NCBI GenBank assembly: GCA_933207985.1
Contig: OW240917.1
Coordinates: forward strand, 107,692,486 to 107,756,485
Length of the DNA stretch: 64,000 nt
Source: Pelobates cultripes
Lineage: Eukaryota > Chordata > Amphibia > Anura > Pelobatidae
Direction of reading: 5' to 3'
Shown here: positions 46,717-56,770 of the stretch, piece after piece
How the letters are laid out: every line of letters starts with the position of its first letter
Numbering within the stretch: position 1 is the stretch's first letter
Notes under the pieces: model-generated
Databases searched by the model: none
The model's input: the letters and a program-made list of their open reading frames with translations, nothing else
Told to the model about the DNA's origin: nothing
Program-made: the position numbers and the translations under genes

Positions 46717-46953
46717 ATTAAGAAAAATTTTTTAAATTACATGCCTGCCAAGAATTACTTCAGGAGAGGCTAAAAAAAATCACTTTCCTTGTGTTTCAAA
46801 TACAACAACCTGGCCTCTTCAAAACATTAAGCTATTAAGAAAAAAAATTTAAATTACATGCCTGCCAAGAATTACTTCAGGAGAGGCTAAAAAAAACTCC
46901 ACTTTCCTTGTAGTTTCAAATACAACAACCTGGCCTCTTCAAAACATTAAGCT
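46717..46953 (+). repeat. Tandem duplication, about 118-bp unit x2
   Basis: Two adjacent units each run ATTAAGAAAAA...TACATGCCTGCCAAGAATTA...CAGGAGAGGCTAAAAAAA...CAACAACCTGGCCTCTTCAA...ATTAAGCT. They differ only by a few indels and substitutions (for example AATCACTTT versus ACTCCACTTT), so the duplication is fairly recent. Confidence 0.92.
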
Positions 46954-47312
46954 GAAAGACAAATGGGAGTAAGTGAACTGTGAAAAAGTTAGAGTTCAGG
47001 GGCTCAAATATTTTGTTACTCTGTGACCTCTGACTCGAACTCCAAATTGAACTGTCTAGCGCAAAGCCTTAATGCCCCAAACACTGAGATAGTTGCTGCC
47101 TTTTTTTTTAATAATCATTAAATCCTTTAAGGAGTCTTGTGCTCATAAATTCTCTGTGTTAAGTGTGCTTGCCAAATAACTCTTAAACAATGACTGAAAT
47201 CCCTTCTCAAGATGTGAAAAAAATCTTCCCTTGTGACTCCTGAAATATGTGGCTATCTGCAACAAAAATAGTATGCGAAGAGTATTTAGTTTAGATTTTC
47301 TCACGTGATATA
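46954..47312. other. AT-rich intronic sequence, no gene seen
   Basis: No recognised feature. Confidence 0.4.
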
Positions 47313-47475
47313 CTGTGTAATTATTGATACTAATGTTTTAATCTATGTTTTTTTTATAATAGACATGCCAAGATTTCCAACTCCACCCCCTTCTCTTCCT
47401 CCCCAACCACCTACTGTGGGTATTCATTCTCTAACTGTAAATTTGGGTAGACTGGCAACAAACAATGCAGTTTCT
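47313..47475 (+). repeat. Direct repeat pair, copy 1
   Basis: GTGTAATTATTGATACTAAT...TTTTAATCTATG...ATGCCAAGATTTCC...TGTGGGTATTCATTC...AATTTGGGTA reappears in order at 48887-49010, with a 40-base shorter middle in the second copy. Confidence 0.65.
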
Positions 47476-48553
47476 TGCTACTTTTGCACGTAGTTTATTG
47501 AACCAGACAAGGAAAGAGCAATACACCACTTACCTCAATAACAGCTGATGTGGCAATATGTTAAGAACCAGCATTAGTGTTGTAGCCTATGGAGCAGCGC
47601 ATCTAAGGGGAATGGGAATTGACATTGCTAGAGACAGGCGTAGAAGGTGTGTAGTGTGGGGGATTGGCTATAGAAATTGGAGGTGGGGTTTTTGCTAGAG
47701 GAGTATATATAGTGGCCATTTTAGATCAGGGGCCATCTTAATTAATCCTCACTTACCTGTTTTATCCCACCCTCCCTCCATTTTTTGTTTTAGCTCCCGT
47801 TTGGTCATGGCACCGGGGGATGAATAGACAAGTCGGGGTGTAGGTTGATTGTCCTGATGTAAAATAGTTTAGTTCATTAAGAACAGTTAGGTATGGAAGG
47901 GTATTGGTAGGTTCCAGCTTGTTGGTAGCTCAGAACCTGGTGTGTGTAGGTATACCCCTAAATGGTAAAAACCTGGAAAATAATGCCATCAGTGGCAATG
48001 GTTATGTTAATATGTTAATTATGTGTTACTGTGATATTATTTATTGTGATGTGGGTCATTGTCTCGGGTAGTATTGTTACAGTAGTTGGGGTTAATATGT
48101 TATGTTAATATGTGGACAATGACCTTAAACATTTTTAAGTATTATTTATATTATTAAAGCTGTGATAATTTTCCCAAAATAAAGGTGTCTGAGTATCTTT
48201 CGGGGGTTTTGGGTTTGTTAAGCATATGATGAAAAAGGCGACTATGCATATGTCAAGTGTATACATGTTTACACTTTTGTGACTTTTGTGGTTTTGTGAC
48301 TCACATGCAATGCTCAGATGACCACTATTATTTTATTGTGCAGTGACGGCTGGTAACATTTAGATTGTGGGGCGCTTCCCCTCCTGACTTTACGTGCTTT
48401 GTCCATTTAACTTTAATGTATTCAGAATGAGATGTCACGTCCTGTACAACCATCGATACATCTATTTGGGAAACGGCAACCGTGTTAAAGAAGCCCAACT
48501 CCATCTGCCGATGCGGTTTGCCATTGTACCATGCAAAGCCGATAGTTGATGTC
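47476..48553 (+). other. Segment with promoter-like TATA box and polyadenylation-like end, unclassified
   Basis: Contains GAGGAGTATATATAGTGGCC (about 47698), a strong TATA-like element, and 480 bases later CCCAAAATAAAGGTGTCTGAG (about 48174). It could be a retroelement terminal repeat or MITE lying between the two direct-repeat copies. No open frame of note. Confidence 0.3.
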
Positions 48554-48624
48554 TTAAAGGGTTACTCCAACCAAAAAAAACTGTGTTTTCATAAAACTGG
48601 TTTTGGTTACAGTAACCCTTTCTG
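48554..48624. mobile_element. Short T2-like MITE fragment
   Basis: TTAAAGGGTTACTCCAACCA and, on the other strand, AAAGGGTTACTGTAACCAAA form inverted ends. The right TTAA is lost. The 70-base unit is nearly all hairpin. Confidence 0.5.
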
Positions 48625-48886
48625 AGGTGTTCTGTCCCTGTTAACATAAACATAAATAAAGAAAAGAAAAGCTAAAACGCACCTCCCTTCCATTCAGCCC
48701 AATCCTTCTTGGCTGACGTCCTTGTCTGTAGAGGTAGGGAAATCGTGGAGAACAGACTGATGGGAGGCCAGGGGCAGCACATAGTGGTGGGCTGTACTGC
48801 TGTTGGCTGTCTGGCACTAGCATGCTGTGCCAACTGGCGTCAGACACCAATTTTGCACATAATTGATATTGGCCTGCCAGAAACTT
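48625..48886. other. Unclassified GC-richer sequence
   Basis: Part of the segment between the direct-repeat copies. No gene recognised. Confidence 0.35.
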
Positions 48887-49010
48887 TGTGTAATTATTGT
48901 TACAAAAGTTTTAATCTATGCAGTAGGCATGCCAAGATTTGCGAGTACCCCTGCTTGCTGTGGGTGTTTTTCTATAACAGTGAATTTGGGTACACTAACA
49001 ATTAAACAAT
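48887..49010 (+). repeat. Direct repeat pair, copy 2
   Basis: Second copy of 47313-47475: GTGTAATTATTG, TTTTAATCTATG, CATGCCAAGATTTGC, TGTGGGTGTTTTTC and GAATTTGGGTACACTAACAA occur in the same order. Confidence 0.65.
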
Positions 49011-49196
49011 AGTATTTATGCCACAAAATATGATCAAGAAAATTTCCATCTAATCTCTTTACTTTATTTAGCAATTTAGTCTCACATTCATCACAATACT
49101 TTCTTTGTAGATAATCCACAATGAGATAATACTAAACAGGTTCAGTGACATATACTGTACATATAGTATGCTTTTGTATTTACCAAAGGATACTTG

Positions 49197-49364
49197 AGAG
49201 TGTATTCACTAAAGTGACAAGTCAAGTTGAATTTCAAATTTAAGACAACAGTAGTTTAAATGAAAGCATAGCTGGCTTAGAAAATTTTCCACTTTGGCTA
49301 TATTGAGCTTGTATTTGAAATTCATGTTGAATTCACTTTGAATTCTCATTTTAGTAAATATTCC
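49197..49364. mobile_element. Small MITE, second copy of the 783-953 family
   Basis: It begins TGTATTCACTAAAG and ends CTCATTTTAGTAAATATTCC, with arms GTTGAATTTCAAATTTAAGA and GTATTTGAAATTCATGTTGA. The inner phrase AAAGCATAGCTGGCTTAG matches AAAGCATAGCCGACTTA of the first copy. Confidence 0.6.
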
Positions 49365-49428
49365 TTTTAGAACACAACTTACTTTAGCAAGGTCCATATG
49401 TGATCATATAAATGAAGCTTTAATATTT

Positions 49429-49660
49429 TTAAAGAAAAACTCCAGACACCAAAACAACTACATCTAAATAACGTTGTAATGGATCCATTAAGCCACTGGA
49501 CTCACTCTTACCTCAGGCGGTTAAACCATTTTCGGATGGCTTAACCCCAAAATTGCTTCCACCTCCGATCTCAACTTCCCCTCCTCCCCCCAGGCGGCAT
49601 CCGGCTTCTGAAATTTTGTTTTTAGGAAGCGCAGAGTGCCAGGAACGCCGCTGATTGACT
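49429..49660. mobile_element. T2-like MITE, right end missing
   Basis: Starts TTAAAGAAAAACTCCAGACACC at a TTAA. The core (CTCCTCCCCCCAGGCGGCAT) is GC-rich like other T2 copies. It stops at about 49660 against the segment shared with 54371-54473, without a right terminus. Confidence 0.5.
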
Positions 49661-49762
49661 AAGTGCTATTTAGTGGCCAATAGAACCATCATCAGCAAAA
49701 AAGACAATTAATTTGGTGATGGGTCAAATGCATTCAAAGATGCATCCATTATGGCAGAAATG
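49661..49762 (+). repeat. 100-bp segment shared with 54371-54473, copy 1
   Basis: GTGCTATTTAGTGGCCAATAGAACC...GGTGATGGGTCAAATG is present in both places with about ten differences. One frame is mostly shared (ANRTIIS then KDN, then FGDGSN), with a stop in this copy where the other has Ser. Further downstream (49900-49965) a frame reads LLAKHFTAHANSED. It could be an exon-like or transposase-derived fragment; no family was recognised. Confidence 0.6.
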
Positions 49763-50360
49763 TTTTTTTTTCTTTTTCTATACAAAAGAAAATATATTTG
49801 TAAGTGTGTAGTTTGAGTCAGAAAATGATGCGTCTGCTTTTCATACATTGCTAACTCTCTGACAGTATGTGTCTTCCAATACAAATCTATTTCTTATCAG
49901 ATCTGTTGGCCAAACACTTCACAGCCCATGCAAATAGTGAAGATTGACAAGACAATGGAGGAGTTTAATTAAAGTGTTGCTGGTAGTTTTATGTCTAATT
50001 TGTAGTACATTTTGGGTGCACTTTATTATCTCTGTCATATTTTTTCAACTATATCTTAACTGTTACTTTTCAATAAATGCATCTACACATTTTGTCCGAC
50101 ATAAAGGTGTCAGAATGTTTTCCACTAAAGTTAATCTGGTGGTCTTCGTAAATTAAAATTTCTGTAAAAACTAGTAGAATTTACCATAAAGAAAATGGTC
50201 ACTTTTTGATTACTATATTAAATGGGATAGATATCTCCCAACACTGAAACTAAATCCCCTACATCCTAAGCAGTTTAATGGTGGTTGGCTGGAATACAAA
50301 GAACAGGTCGTGTTGCCCCTAGCATCAAGTACCAACATTTGTAACGTAAAAAAACATATA
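49763..50360. other. AT-rich intronic sequence, no gene seen
   Basis: Apart from the possible continuation of the preceding fragment to about 49975, nothing was recognised. Confidence 0.4.
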
Positions 50361-50368
50361 ATAATGAT

Positions 50369-50664
50369 TAGGCATGTGCATGGGGAAAATATTCGGCTTG
50401 GTTCGGCATTCCAAAATTCGGGTCTTCGGCAATTCGGCACTTCGACACTTCGGCAACTTCGGCACTTCGGAACTTCACTACTTCGGAACTTCGGCAACTT
50501 CGGCACTTCGGATCTTAGACATTTCGGAACTTCAGCACTTCGGCAATTTGGGGCACTTCAGAACTTCAGCAACCCTGAGCAGTGGGTGGGAGCCCTAAAT
50601 ATAAATTTAGGACATTAGGTCCCCCCCCATTTTAATTGGGACCGAAACGAATTGCACATGTCTA
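50369..50664. mobile_element. hAT-type MITE, 296 bp, perfect 8-bp target duplication
   Basis: The ends TAGGCATGTGCA and, reverse-complemented, TAGACATGTGCA. ATAATGAT lies on both sides (50361-50368 and 50665-50672), identical at 8 of 8. The inside is an array of ACTTCGGCA/ACTTCGGAA units that reads as repetitive frames on both strands; these are not genes. The perfect duplication suggests a comparatively young insertion. Confidence 0.9.
50425..50575 (+). repeat. 9-bp minisatellite (ACTTCGGCA), about 15 units
   Basis: CACTTCGGCAACTTCGGCAC, CACTTCGGAACTTC and variants alternate CGGCA and CGGAA units. The unit resembles the TTCGG motif beside the terminal repeats (ATTCGGCTTGGTTCGG), suggesting growth from the element's own end. 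Confidence 0.9.
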
Positions 50665-50672
50665 ATAATGAT

Positions 50673-51705
50673 ATGTAATGTTTACACATTACCCTGGTTA
50701 TACAATAATGATTTGGGGGAAGAGCTAAATGGTCAAAGTGAAAATCTATTCTAATGGGTTCTACATTTTAGCTATACATAATGATTTTAAGTATCCTAAG
50801 ATCGTTTCATAAGTCAGAAGTTTTTGAAAAAAAATTCACAATATGTTATAATCTGACATTATGGGCATTTTTAGAACTATTGTATTAAATTAAACATCTT
50901 ATGCATATGTAATTAAAAAGTGCTGGAAACAATTTATGCAGCATTATGAATTCAAAAGATTTTTAGTAACTGAATTCTAAGTAAGTTGTCAACCTTCCTT
51001 TAACAATGAAACAACGCATTTAAAAAAAATAAAACATTTTCCAAAAATGATATTGTATATTTCTATGAAATATATTATCATATAGGAAAACACATCTGTC
51101 ATTAAAACTACAACAAGATTTGGCACCCTTCACCCAAAAGATGTATGACTGTGAGCCTAAATAAATTAAATAAACACATTGTGTATTTCTCTCTTTTATG
51201 AGTAATACCACTGTGATAGATTGGCAAACAGAACAAAATGTGTTTTGGACAAACATGTGCATCAGTCAGTTTATTACAGCAAATCTACTTATCAAAATTA
51301 TTCTATGTTTTGACAATAAAGAATTGTTTTAATAATAATTCTTAGGATCACTTTGATTTAATTGCCATTTTTTTCTATTTTATGAATTATACCTACCACA
51401 TCTATAAATTCCACTGTAGAGTTAAGACACTTTACTCCTACTTAAAACAAGACTGATTAAAGAATCTGTCTCTTACAGCCATCCAGATGCTGATAGGTTT
51501 ATAGGATGATCGTATTGCTAGTTGGCAGATAACTCAAAGAGGCTGACTGTCAAAGAGCAATCAATCAGCAATGAGCGTGCTATTAATGCTACCCTCAGCC
51601 CTTTCTCTATTATTCCCCCCCATCTAGAAGGATTGGAAACCTTGGGAAACCTTGGACTCAGGCTCAGGATAGAGATGTGACTTTATCCTTTATTTATTTC
51701 TATTT
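50673..51705. other. AT-rich intronic sequence, no gene seen
   Basis: No recognised feature in about 1 kb. Confidence 0.4.
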
Positions 51706-51742
51706 GTGTTTGTTTGTTTGTTTGTTTGTTTGTTTGTTTGTT
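51706..51742. repeat. (TTTG)n microsatellite
   Basis: About nine uninterrupted TTTG units. Confidence 0.97.
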
Positions 51743-52057
51743 AGGTGGGGGAAGGTGGGGTGGGGTACCATGAGGGGTTATTACAAAAACAGTGATTTAT
51801 TAAAATTATGTTTTTATTGGAGTAACCATATAAATGAATACATATGAATTTCTATTAACCATGGGGCATCTATTAACCATGGGGCTGCTTTGGCACAGTA
51901 TGTTGGGCACTTAAGAGTTCCACTGTAGAACCTTATGTAGAGGTGGGTGGTAGTATAATTATTTAGTCAAGGAACCTAAGTCCTCCTGACACATAACTTA
52001 AAAAGGCACTGGGGAGCACAGTCTAAAGAGGCCTCTTATCTCCCTGCAGTGAGTTTC
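51743..52057. other. Intronic sequence, no gene seen
   Basis: A short local repeat (TATTAACCATGGGGC twice, 51856-51886) is the only structure noted. Confidence 0.45.
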
Positions 52058-52137
52058 TTAACCCCTTAAGGACACATGACATGTGTGACATGTCATGATT
52101 CCCTTTTATTCCAGAAGTTTGGTCCTTAAGGGGTTAA
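52058..52137. mobile_element. 80-bp TTAA MITE, copy 2
   Basis: TTAACCCCTTAAGGAC at one end and GTCCTTAAGGGGTTAA at the other, in opposite orientation to 3769-3848 and differing from it by one base in my reading (ACATGTCATG versus ACATGCCATG). Confidence 0.88.
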
Positions 52138-53417
52138 GAAAAATATATGTGTGAAGGAATTATTAGAGGATGACTCTAGCACTCTTGCTAAGATCTGACC
52201 CCTGTAAGATGCAAACGAGTTGGCAATTCTGACCCTTTGTCATCAGTATGTGGGACAACACTGTTTTATCAGGTTTTCTCTTTTCTTACCAGTATCTGAC
52301 TTGTTCCAAATGGATAGTACACATTAGTTGCAATATGTAGTTTTACACTCACTCAGTTTCAGTAAAGACTCGATTAAAGTCAGTAAGCAGTTAATCTCAA
52401 ATTCGAGGACCACGACTGATCATCAAATTAGCTATTTTGATTGACAATTACATAAAGGTGTGAAAACATGGAATATTTAAAGTGCTATGATTCATTCTTA
52501 AAGATTGTTAATTAATCTCCTCCTCCATCTTTCAAAATCTCTATTAATTCACCCTAGTTCTTCCAGTAATAATTCACCCTTTCCTACAATATTCTCCATC
52601 AACATTTCCTTACCACTATTTTAATAACTTTGTGCTACTGGATATTCCTATATCCTTATAGAATGGTTTTCAAAATGAAAGTGAAGAGTAAGGTATAAAT
52701 TAAGTTGTCTTATTTTTACTTTATATTAGAGTAATGTTACAATTAATCAAGTTGAAAAATAGAAAACGAACATTTGAATTAAAAAACGTTTTATTGGACA
52801 TATTTTATCTTTGAACTATGCTGCCTTGGAAAATGCATAATATTATTGTAACGTTTAGTCAAAGTTACTGTCAGAAAAACATACACTAGATTTATATAGT
52901 TGTTATGTACTGAAAGGTCACAGTTCCCCAGTATCTACCCTGGAGACATTATTTATGGTTGCTGGCAGAGAAGATGAATAGATGAACATTAGACCTACTT
53001 ACTTTCTTCCAGTAAATGGTCACTGAAGAATGACTGCAGCAGTTTTATCACGGAATCCTTACATTTTGTTGTTATTTTGAGGTTTATAATAAAGATGGAC
53101 TCGCCACAAAATAGTACTGCCTCATTTAGCTGGGACCAAGCTATACACCCATCCTGCTATAAATACCTTGCTTGATATACCATCTCAGCACAATATAAAA
53201 ATGGTAGACATTTGACATCTAGTTTTGAGTTAATGAAATTCTAGCTGTAAAAACATTGAAACATACAATTACAAAAAGGCTCTCACTTAAGACAGAACTG
53301 GTAAACTGATTTTAATAAGCAATATTTTTCACTAGGATATAAAAAAAAAATATTTGTCAGAGCACTTGCTCTCATTGATCTAGAAATGAAAGGGTTAATG
53401 TTAAACCTTAAAGCAAT
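52138..53417. other. AT-rich intronic sequence, no gene seen
   Basis: No recognised exon, RNA or repeat termini. Confidence 0.4.
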
Positions 53418-53555
53418 TTAAAGGGACACTCCAAGCACCATATCCAGTGTACAGTGAGAGTCTGTAAGTGTAATTTTCCCATTTTAACACATTAATTTTA
53501 TGTTCCACAAAGTATCCAGGCTATAGTGGTTATGGTTGTTAGAGTAATCCTTTAA
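53418..53555. mobile_element. Short T2-type MITE, 138 bp
   Basis: TTAA at both edges. The left end TTAAAGGGACACTCCAAGCACC and the right end, reverse-complemented, TTAAAGGATTACTCTAACAACC form imperfect inverted repeats. Typical of short derivatives of the family seen at 7143-7744. Confidence 0.72.
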
Positions 53556-53840
53556 TTTCATCTAATTCTCACACCAGTATAGGGCATTACACTTTACAGA
53601 TTTTGGTTTTAGCATAAACACTATTGGTTAGAAAAATCTTGCTGTCTTGTGCACTTATCCTTATAGCAATACCTTGTTGGTTATAATCTGCATTGTGCTA
53701 TCTTCCCGTCCAGTTATCTAATTAGCTGAGTATTACCCATATTTAATGCTGCCATTTTAAGGCCATCGGGACATGTAACAGTTCACTTTATATGACTGTA
53801 CAGAAATTGGGAGTATTATTTTCATTCTATCCTTGAAGTT
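53556..53840. other. AT-rich intronic sequence
   Basis: Nothing recognised. Confidence 0.4.
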
Positions 53841-53902
53841 TTATATATATATATATATACATATATATACATATATATGTATATATATATATATATATAT
53901 AT
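53841..53902. repeat. (TA)n with CATA interruptions
   Basis: Alternating TATATA with four ACATATA or GTATATA interruptions, capable of cruciform formation. The Ile/Tyr frame beginning at 53833 is an artefact. Confidence 0.95.
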
Positions 53903-54370
53903 TCTATTATTTCTGCATATATTTTCTTTTCGCTTTACACACAGGTTGTGAGATAAAACTGTTGGAGTCTATTAAAAGTATGATTAATTGTTCCTTTCAG
54001 CCAGGGAGTTCAAATGTCTACAAGTCACCCAGATATAATGAAGTTATTCTAGATGGTCATTAAATAAAAAATTATCACAGGTTAGATGTAATAGTCTCTT
54101 TTTATGTACACATTATCAACACTGACTAGTAAAAAAAAGAACTATAGAAACTAATTTATAAATGCATGTTGAAATGACAAATATGAAAAATGATTTTTTA
54201 AATATTTTATATAAATGTTTTTTGTTTCTTTTTTTCTAATATTCAATTACTCAGTAGAGAAAAATAGGTTTGAAATCTTGTGATGACAACTTAAACCCAT
54301 GAGATGGATTCTTTAATAATAATAATGTTTGTTTATTTTTTGAATTCCCTGTAATGTTGGTTCTAGAGCA
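53903..54370. other. AT-rich intronic sequence, no gene seen
   Basis: No recognised feature. Confidence 0.4.
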
Positions 54371-54473
54371 AGTGCTATTTAGTGGCCAATAGAACCATCA
54401 TCAGCAGAAAAGACAATTCATTTGGTGATGGGTCAAATGTATTCAAAGACTCATCCATTATATCAGAAAAGTT
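54371..54473 (+). repeat. 100-bp segment shared with 49661-49762, copy 2
   Basis: Aligns over about 100 bases with 49661-49762. Here the frame 54382-54603 stays open for 73 codons (ANRTIISRKDNSFGDGSN, later NNFASEDCGG). No family was recognised, and the flanks AG/GT do not mark a clear exon. Confidence 0.6.
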
Positions 54474-55080
54474 TGTCAAGTGCATCTATCTTTTAATCAA
54501 TGCATTTGCTAACAATTTCGCAAGCGAAGATTGTGGAGGGTTTACTTTCTGCATGTTAAATTGTGTGGATGTCCACTTTAAAGGAAAATGCAAAGTAATC
54601 TAGATTGATATTTAACCTTAGCAGCAAAGTAAACCTAATTTAAAAATGGCTCTTTTTAAAGTGACTACAATAAATTGTAAAAATGACATTGTTTCACACA
54701 GAAAGCAGTACACCTCACAGAACTATAGAAAGAAGTTACAGAGGCATTACGCCTATGCCTGACACTTCTAGACACTAAGCAGAGCTACCTCCATCTAGAA
54801 GTGACAATCACTAGTGATGGCTGAATGAAATTAGCTTTATCTATGGAGGATCCAGCAGTATCGAGGGATCCTTCATAGTTCTCAATGCTGTAATCTTGTG
54901 CATGTGAGATTGCAGCAGTGGGGGGGGGGCTGGGCGTGACTGCCATACTGAACGGTCGCACATAGAGTGAGCTCCAAATACGATAATACATTTATGCAAA
55001 AATAAAACTTTTTACTTGAGAAAACAAGCACCAATTTTGTTGGAGACACTCTACATTGACGTGAGACACATTTTAAGGCA
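54474..55080. repeat. Intronic sequence with dispersed repeat fragment
   Basis: Positions 54750-54960 share phrases with 21705-21960 (TCACTAGTGATGGCTGAATG; CTTGTGCATGTGAGATTGCAG) and include a G10 run at about 54919. The class is unknown. Confidence 0.4.
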
Positions 55081-55806
55081 TTTTACCACTCTACATACCT
55101 TCCCCACACGAGGCCTGATGGAAACAACCATGCAGCGGCTGGATGAGATCTTTGCCAACTTTTGACTGCGACTGGCTAAAAATTAGAGCCAGTATGTGGA
55201 GAGCAGACAGAGTGATAGCCCACTGCAACAGTCACCTGGTGAAGTTTCTTGCTCCACGTCTAGCCAGGCTAAGCAGAGGATCTCCATGCTGCCATGCCTG
55301 CAACAACGAAAGTGGCCACCCCACCCTCCTGATATCAAGAGGACCAATATTCGCTACCGGAATCCAGTGAGGAAGCATCATCGATACCAGGCCACAGCTG
55401 AAAACTGCGGCCTGGGGCCCGCGAGGTGGACAGTTCTAGATCACTGGGACTATATCTAGCCACGAGAGCTGGAGGCTATACAGGGGTATCGATTGACCCC
55501 TTTTATATATATTTGTTTGTTAATACATATGGTGTAGAATTAAGTTTAAGGTTAGAATTTCAGCTAACTCTTCACTTATACATCAGTTTTCGTTAGCTAT
55601 CTTGGTTGCTAGCCAGCCCTTTAGAGATTTACCTTACAGACACACCAATGTTTACGGTTTTATATTCCTTTCACTATATCTATATATATGGCCACCCTGC
55701 TTTAATGCAGCAATGTCCGTAAAGTACACACTCAACTCCACCTGCTCAGTGCTAGTCTACGTGCTGCAAGCCATCTAAACACTAAAGTTATTAGCATGCT
55801 GCATTG
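55081..55806 (+). repeat. LINE-like fragment interrupted by the LTR element (left part)
   Basis: A GC-rich part (55120-55460, CGACTGGCTAAAAATTAGAGCC; CGCGAGGTGGACAGTTCTAG) is followed by an AT-rich part up to the LTR target duplication. Together with 59925-60268, which ends in an A-rich tail, it could be a non-LTR element (L1/Tx1-like ORF1 and 3' UTR remnants). No diagnostic motif was seen. Confidence 0.3.
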
Positions 55807-55811
55807 GGGTT

Positions 55812-56751
55812 TGTGGCGGAACCCGCCTCGCCACCTGGCATTGGAGAGGCCTGGCTGCCCGCCTCCTTCCTGCTGACTATGGCCCCTGGTAAAGTTGTAC
55901 TTTTGAATGCAATATTTGGGCATATTGTATTTTATTGTGCGGCTACTCGCTCTTTAAGCACAGTGAATGGACTTACTGAAACTTTTTGGACACTTCCTCT
56001 TCCCCTCCCCCGGATTCTTTGTTCTCTAGCAGGGTGTTGTCCCAGGGACACTGCCAAACCAGTGGGAACTGGTTTGCCAGGAAAAATCATGCTTGCATGT
56101 AAAAACAAAGGACTTCGACCTAACCGTTAAACCCCTGAACCTATTCAAGTGAATTTTGGATATGTTTGTCCCCAAGTTATACTGGTTAAAATAATATAAG
56201 TTTTATGTATGTGCGATGTTAACTCACAAAGTTATAAAAATGTACAAAAAGTAACTTTTCAGCTTGGAGATAATTGAGTAGATACAGTAATTGACTCAAT
56301 TATCTCCTAAGCAGAGGGGAGGAATATGCTGGGTGTGTTTCTATTTTCCCATTGTGTCTGATTGGCTGCTGTACTTGCATTGTATGTGTTGTAATGTGTT
56401 TATTGGTGGTTCTGCAAAACCCTGTGGGCAGTACTATGTTTTGTGGATTGTAATAAAAACCAGGCTGGGTGTGCCAGCACTTCAGTTCCTGTTTTAACCC
56501 TCAAAGTGAAGTGTCGTCTCATTATTGGGGGAAGGATTTATTGTATGCTGTTCCAGTTTGACTGCTAGGAGAGTAAACCTATTCGTATGGTTCCTATTCA
56601 ACTGTCTACAGCATTCATATGCTTGAGAGGATTCATATGCTTCTCCGGTTCGGTGGTTGTGGTGTCTGCTGCAGTGCTTGGAGTCCTCAGGAAGCGCTAG
56701 GAGCATCCTTTAACGGAGGTACCCAGTCGGGGTGCCAGGCGATCCGTTACA
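55812..56751 (+). repeat. 5' LTR
   Basis: Starts TGTGGCGGAACCCGCCTC and ends GCGATCCGTTACA. A TATA-like TAATAAAAAC lies at 56451, suggesting transcription starts about 30 bases later, near TTCAGTTCCTG. A short inner inverted repeat (GAGATAATTGAGTAG / CAATTATCTCC) surrounds 56272-56308. Confidence 0.92.
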
Positions 56752-56752
56752 T

Positions 56753-56770
56753 TGGTGGCAAGTGGTGGGA
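56753..56770 (+). other. Primer-binding site, tRNA-Leu type
   Basis: Two bases after the 5' LTR, TGGTGGCAAGTGGTGGGA resembles the complement of the 3' end of eukaryotic tRNA-Leu (TGGTGGCAGCGGTGGGA), with one inserted base and one change. The tRNA end was recalled, not looked up. Confidence 0.7.

Noticed and set aside
50425..50575. Regularly spaced repeats as a possible CRISPR array
   Set aside because: There are no unique spacers; it is a simple 9-bp tandem array in a vertebrate transposon.
50213..50618. Frames rich in FGTS/TLRQ or RSSEVPKCR repeats
   Set aside because: Translations of the 9-bp ACTTCGGCA satellite within a MITE.
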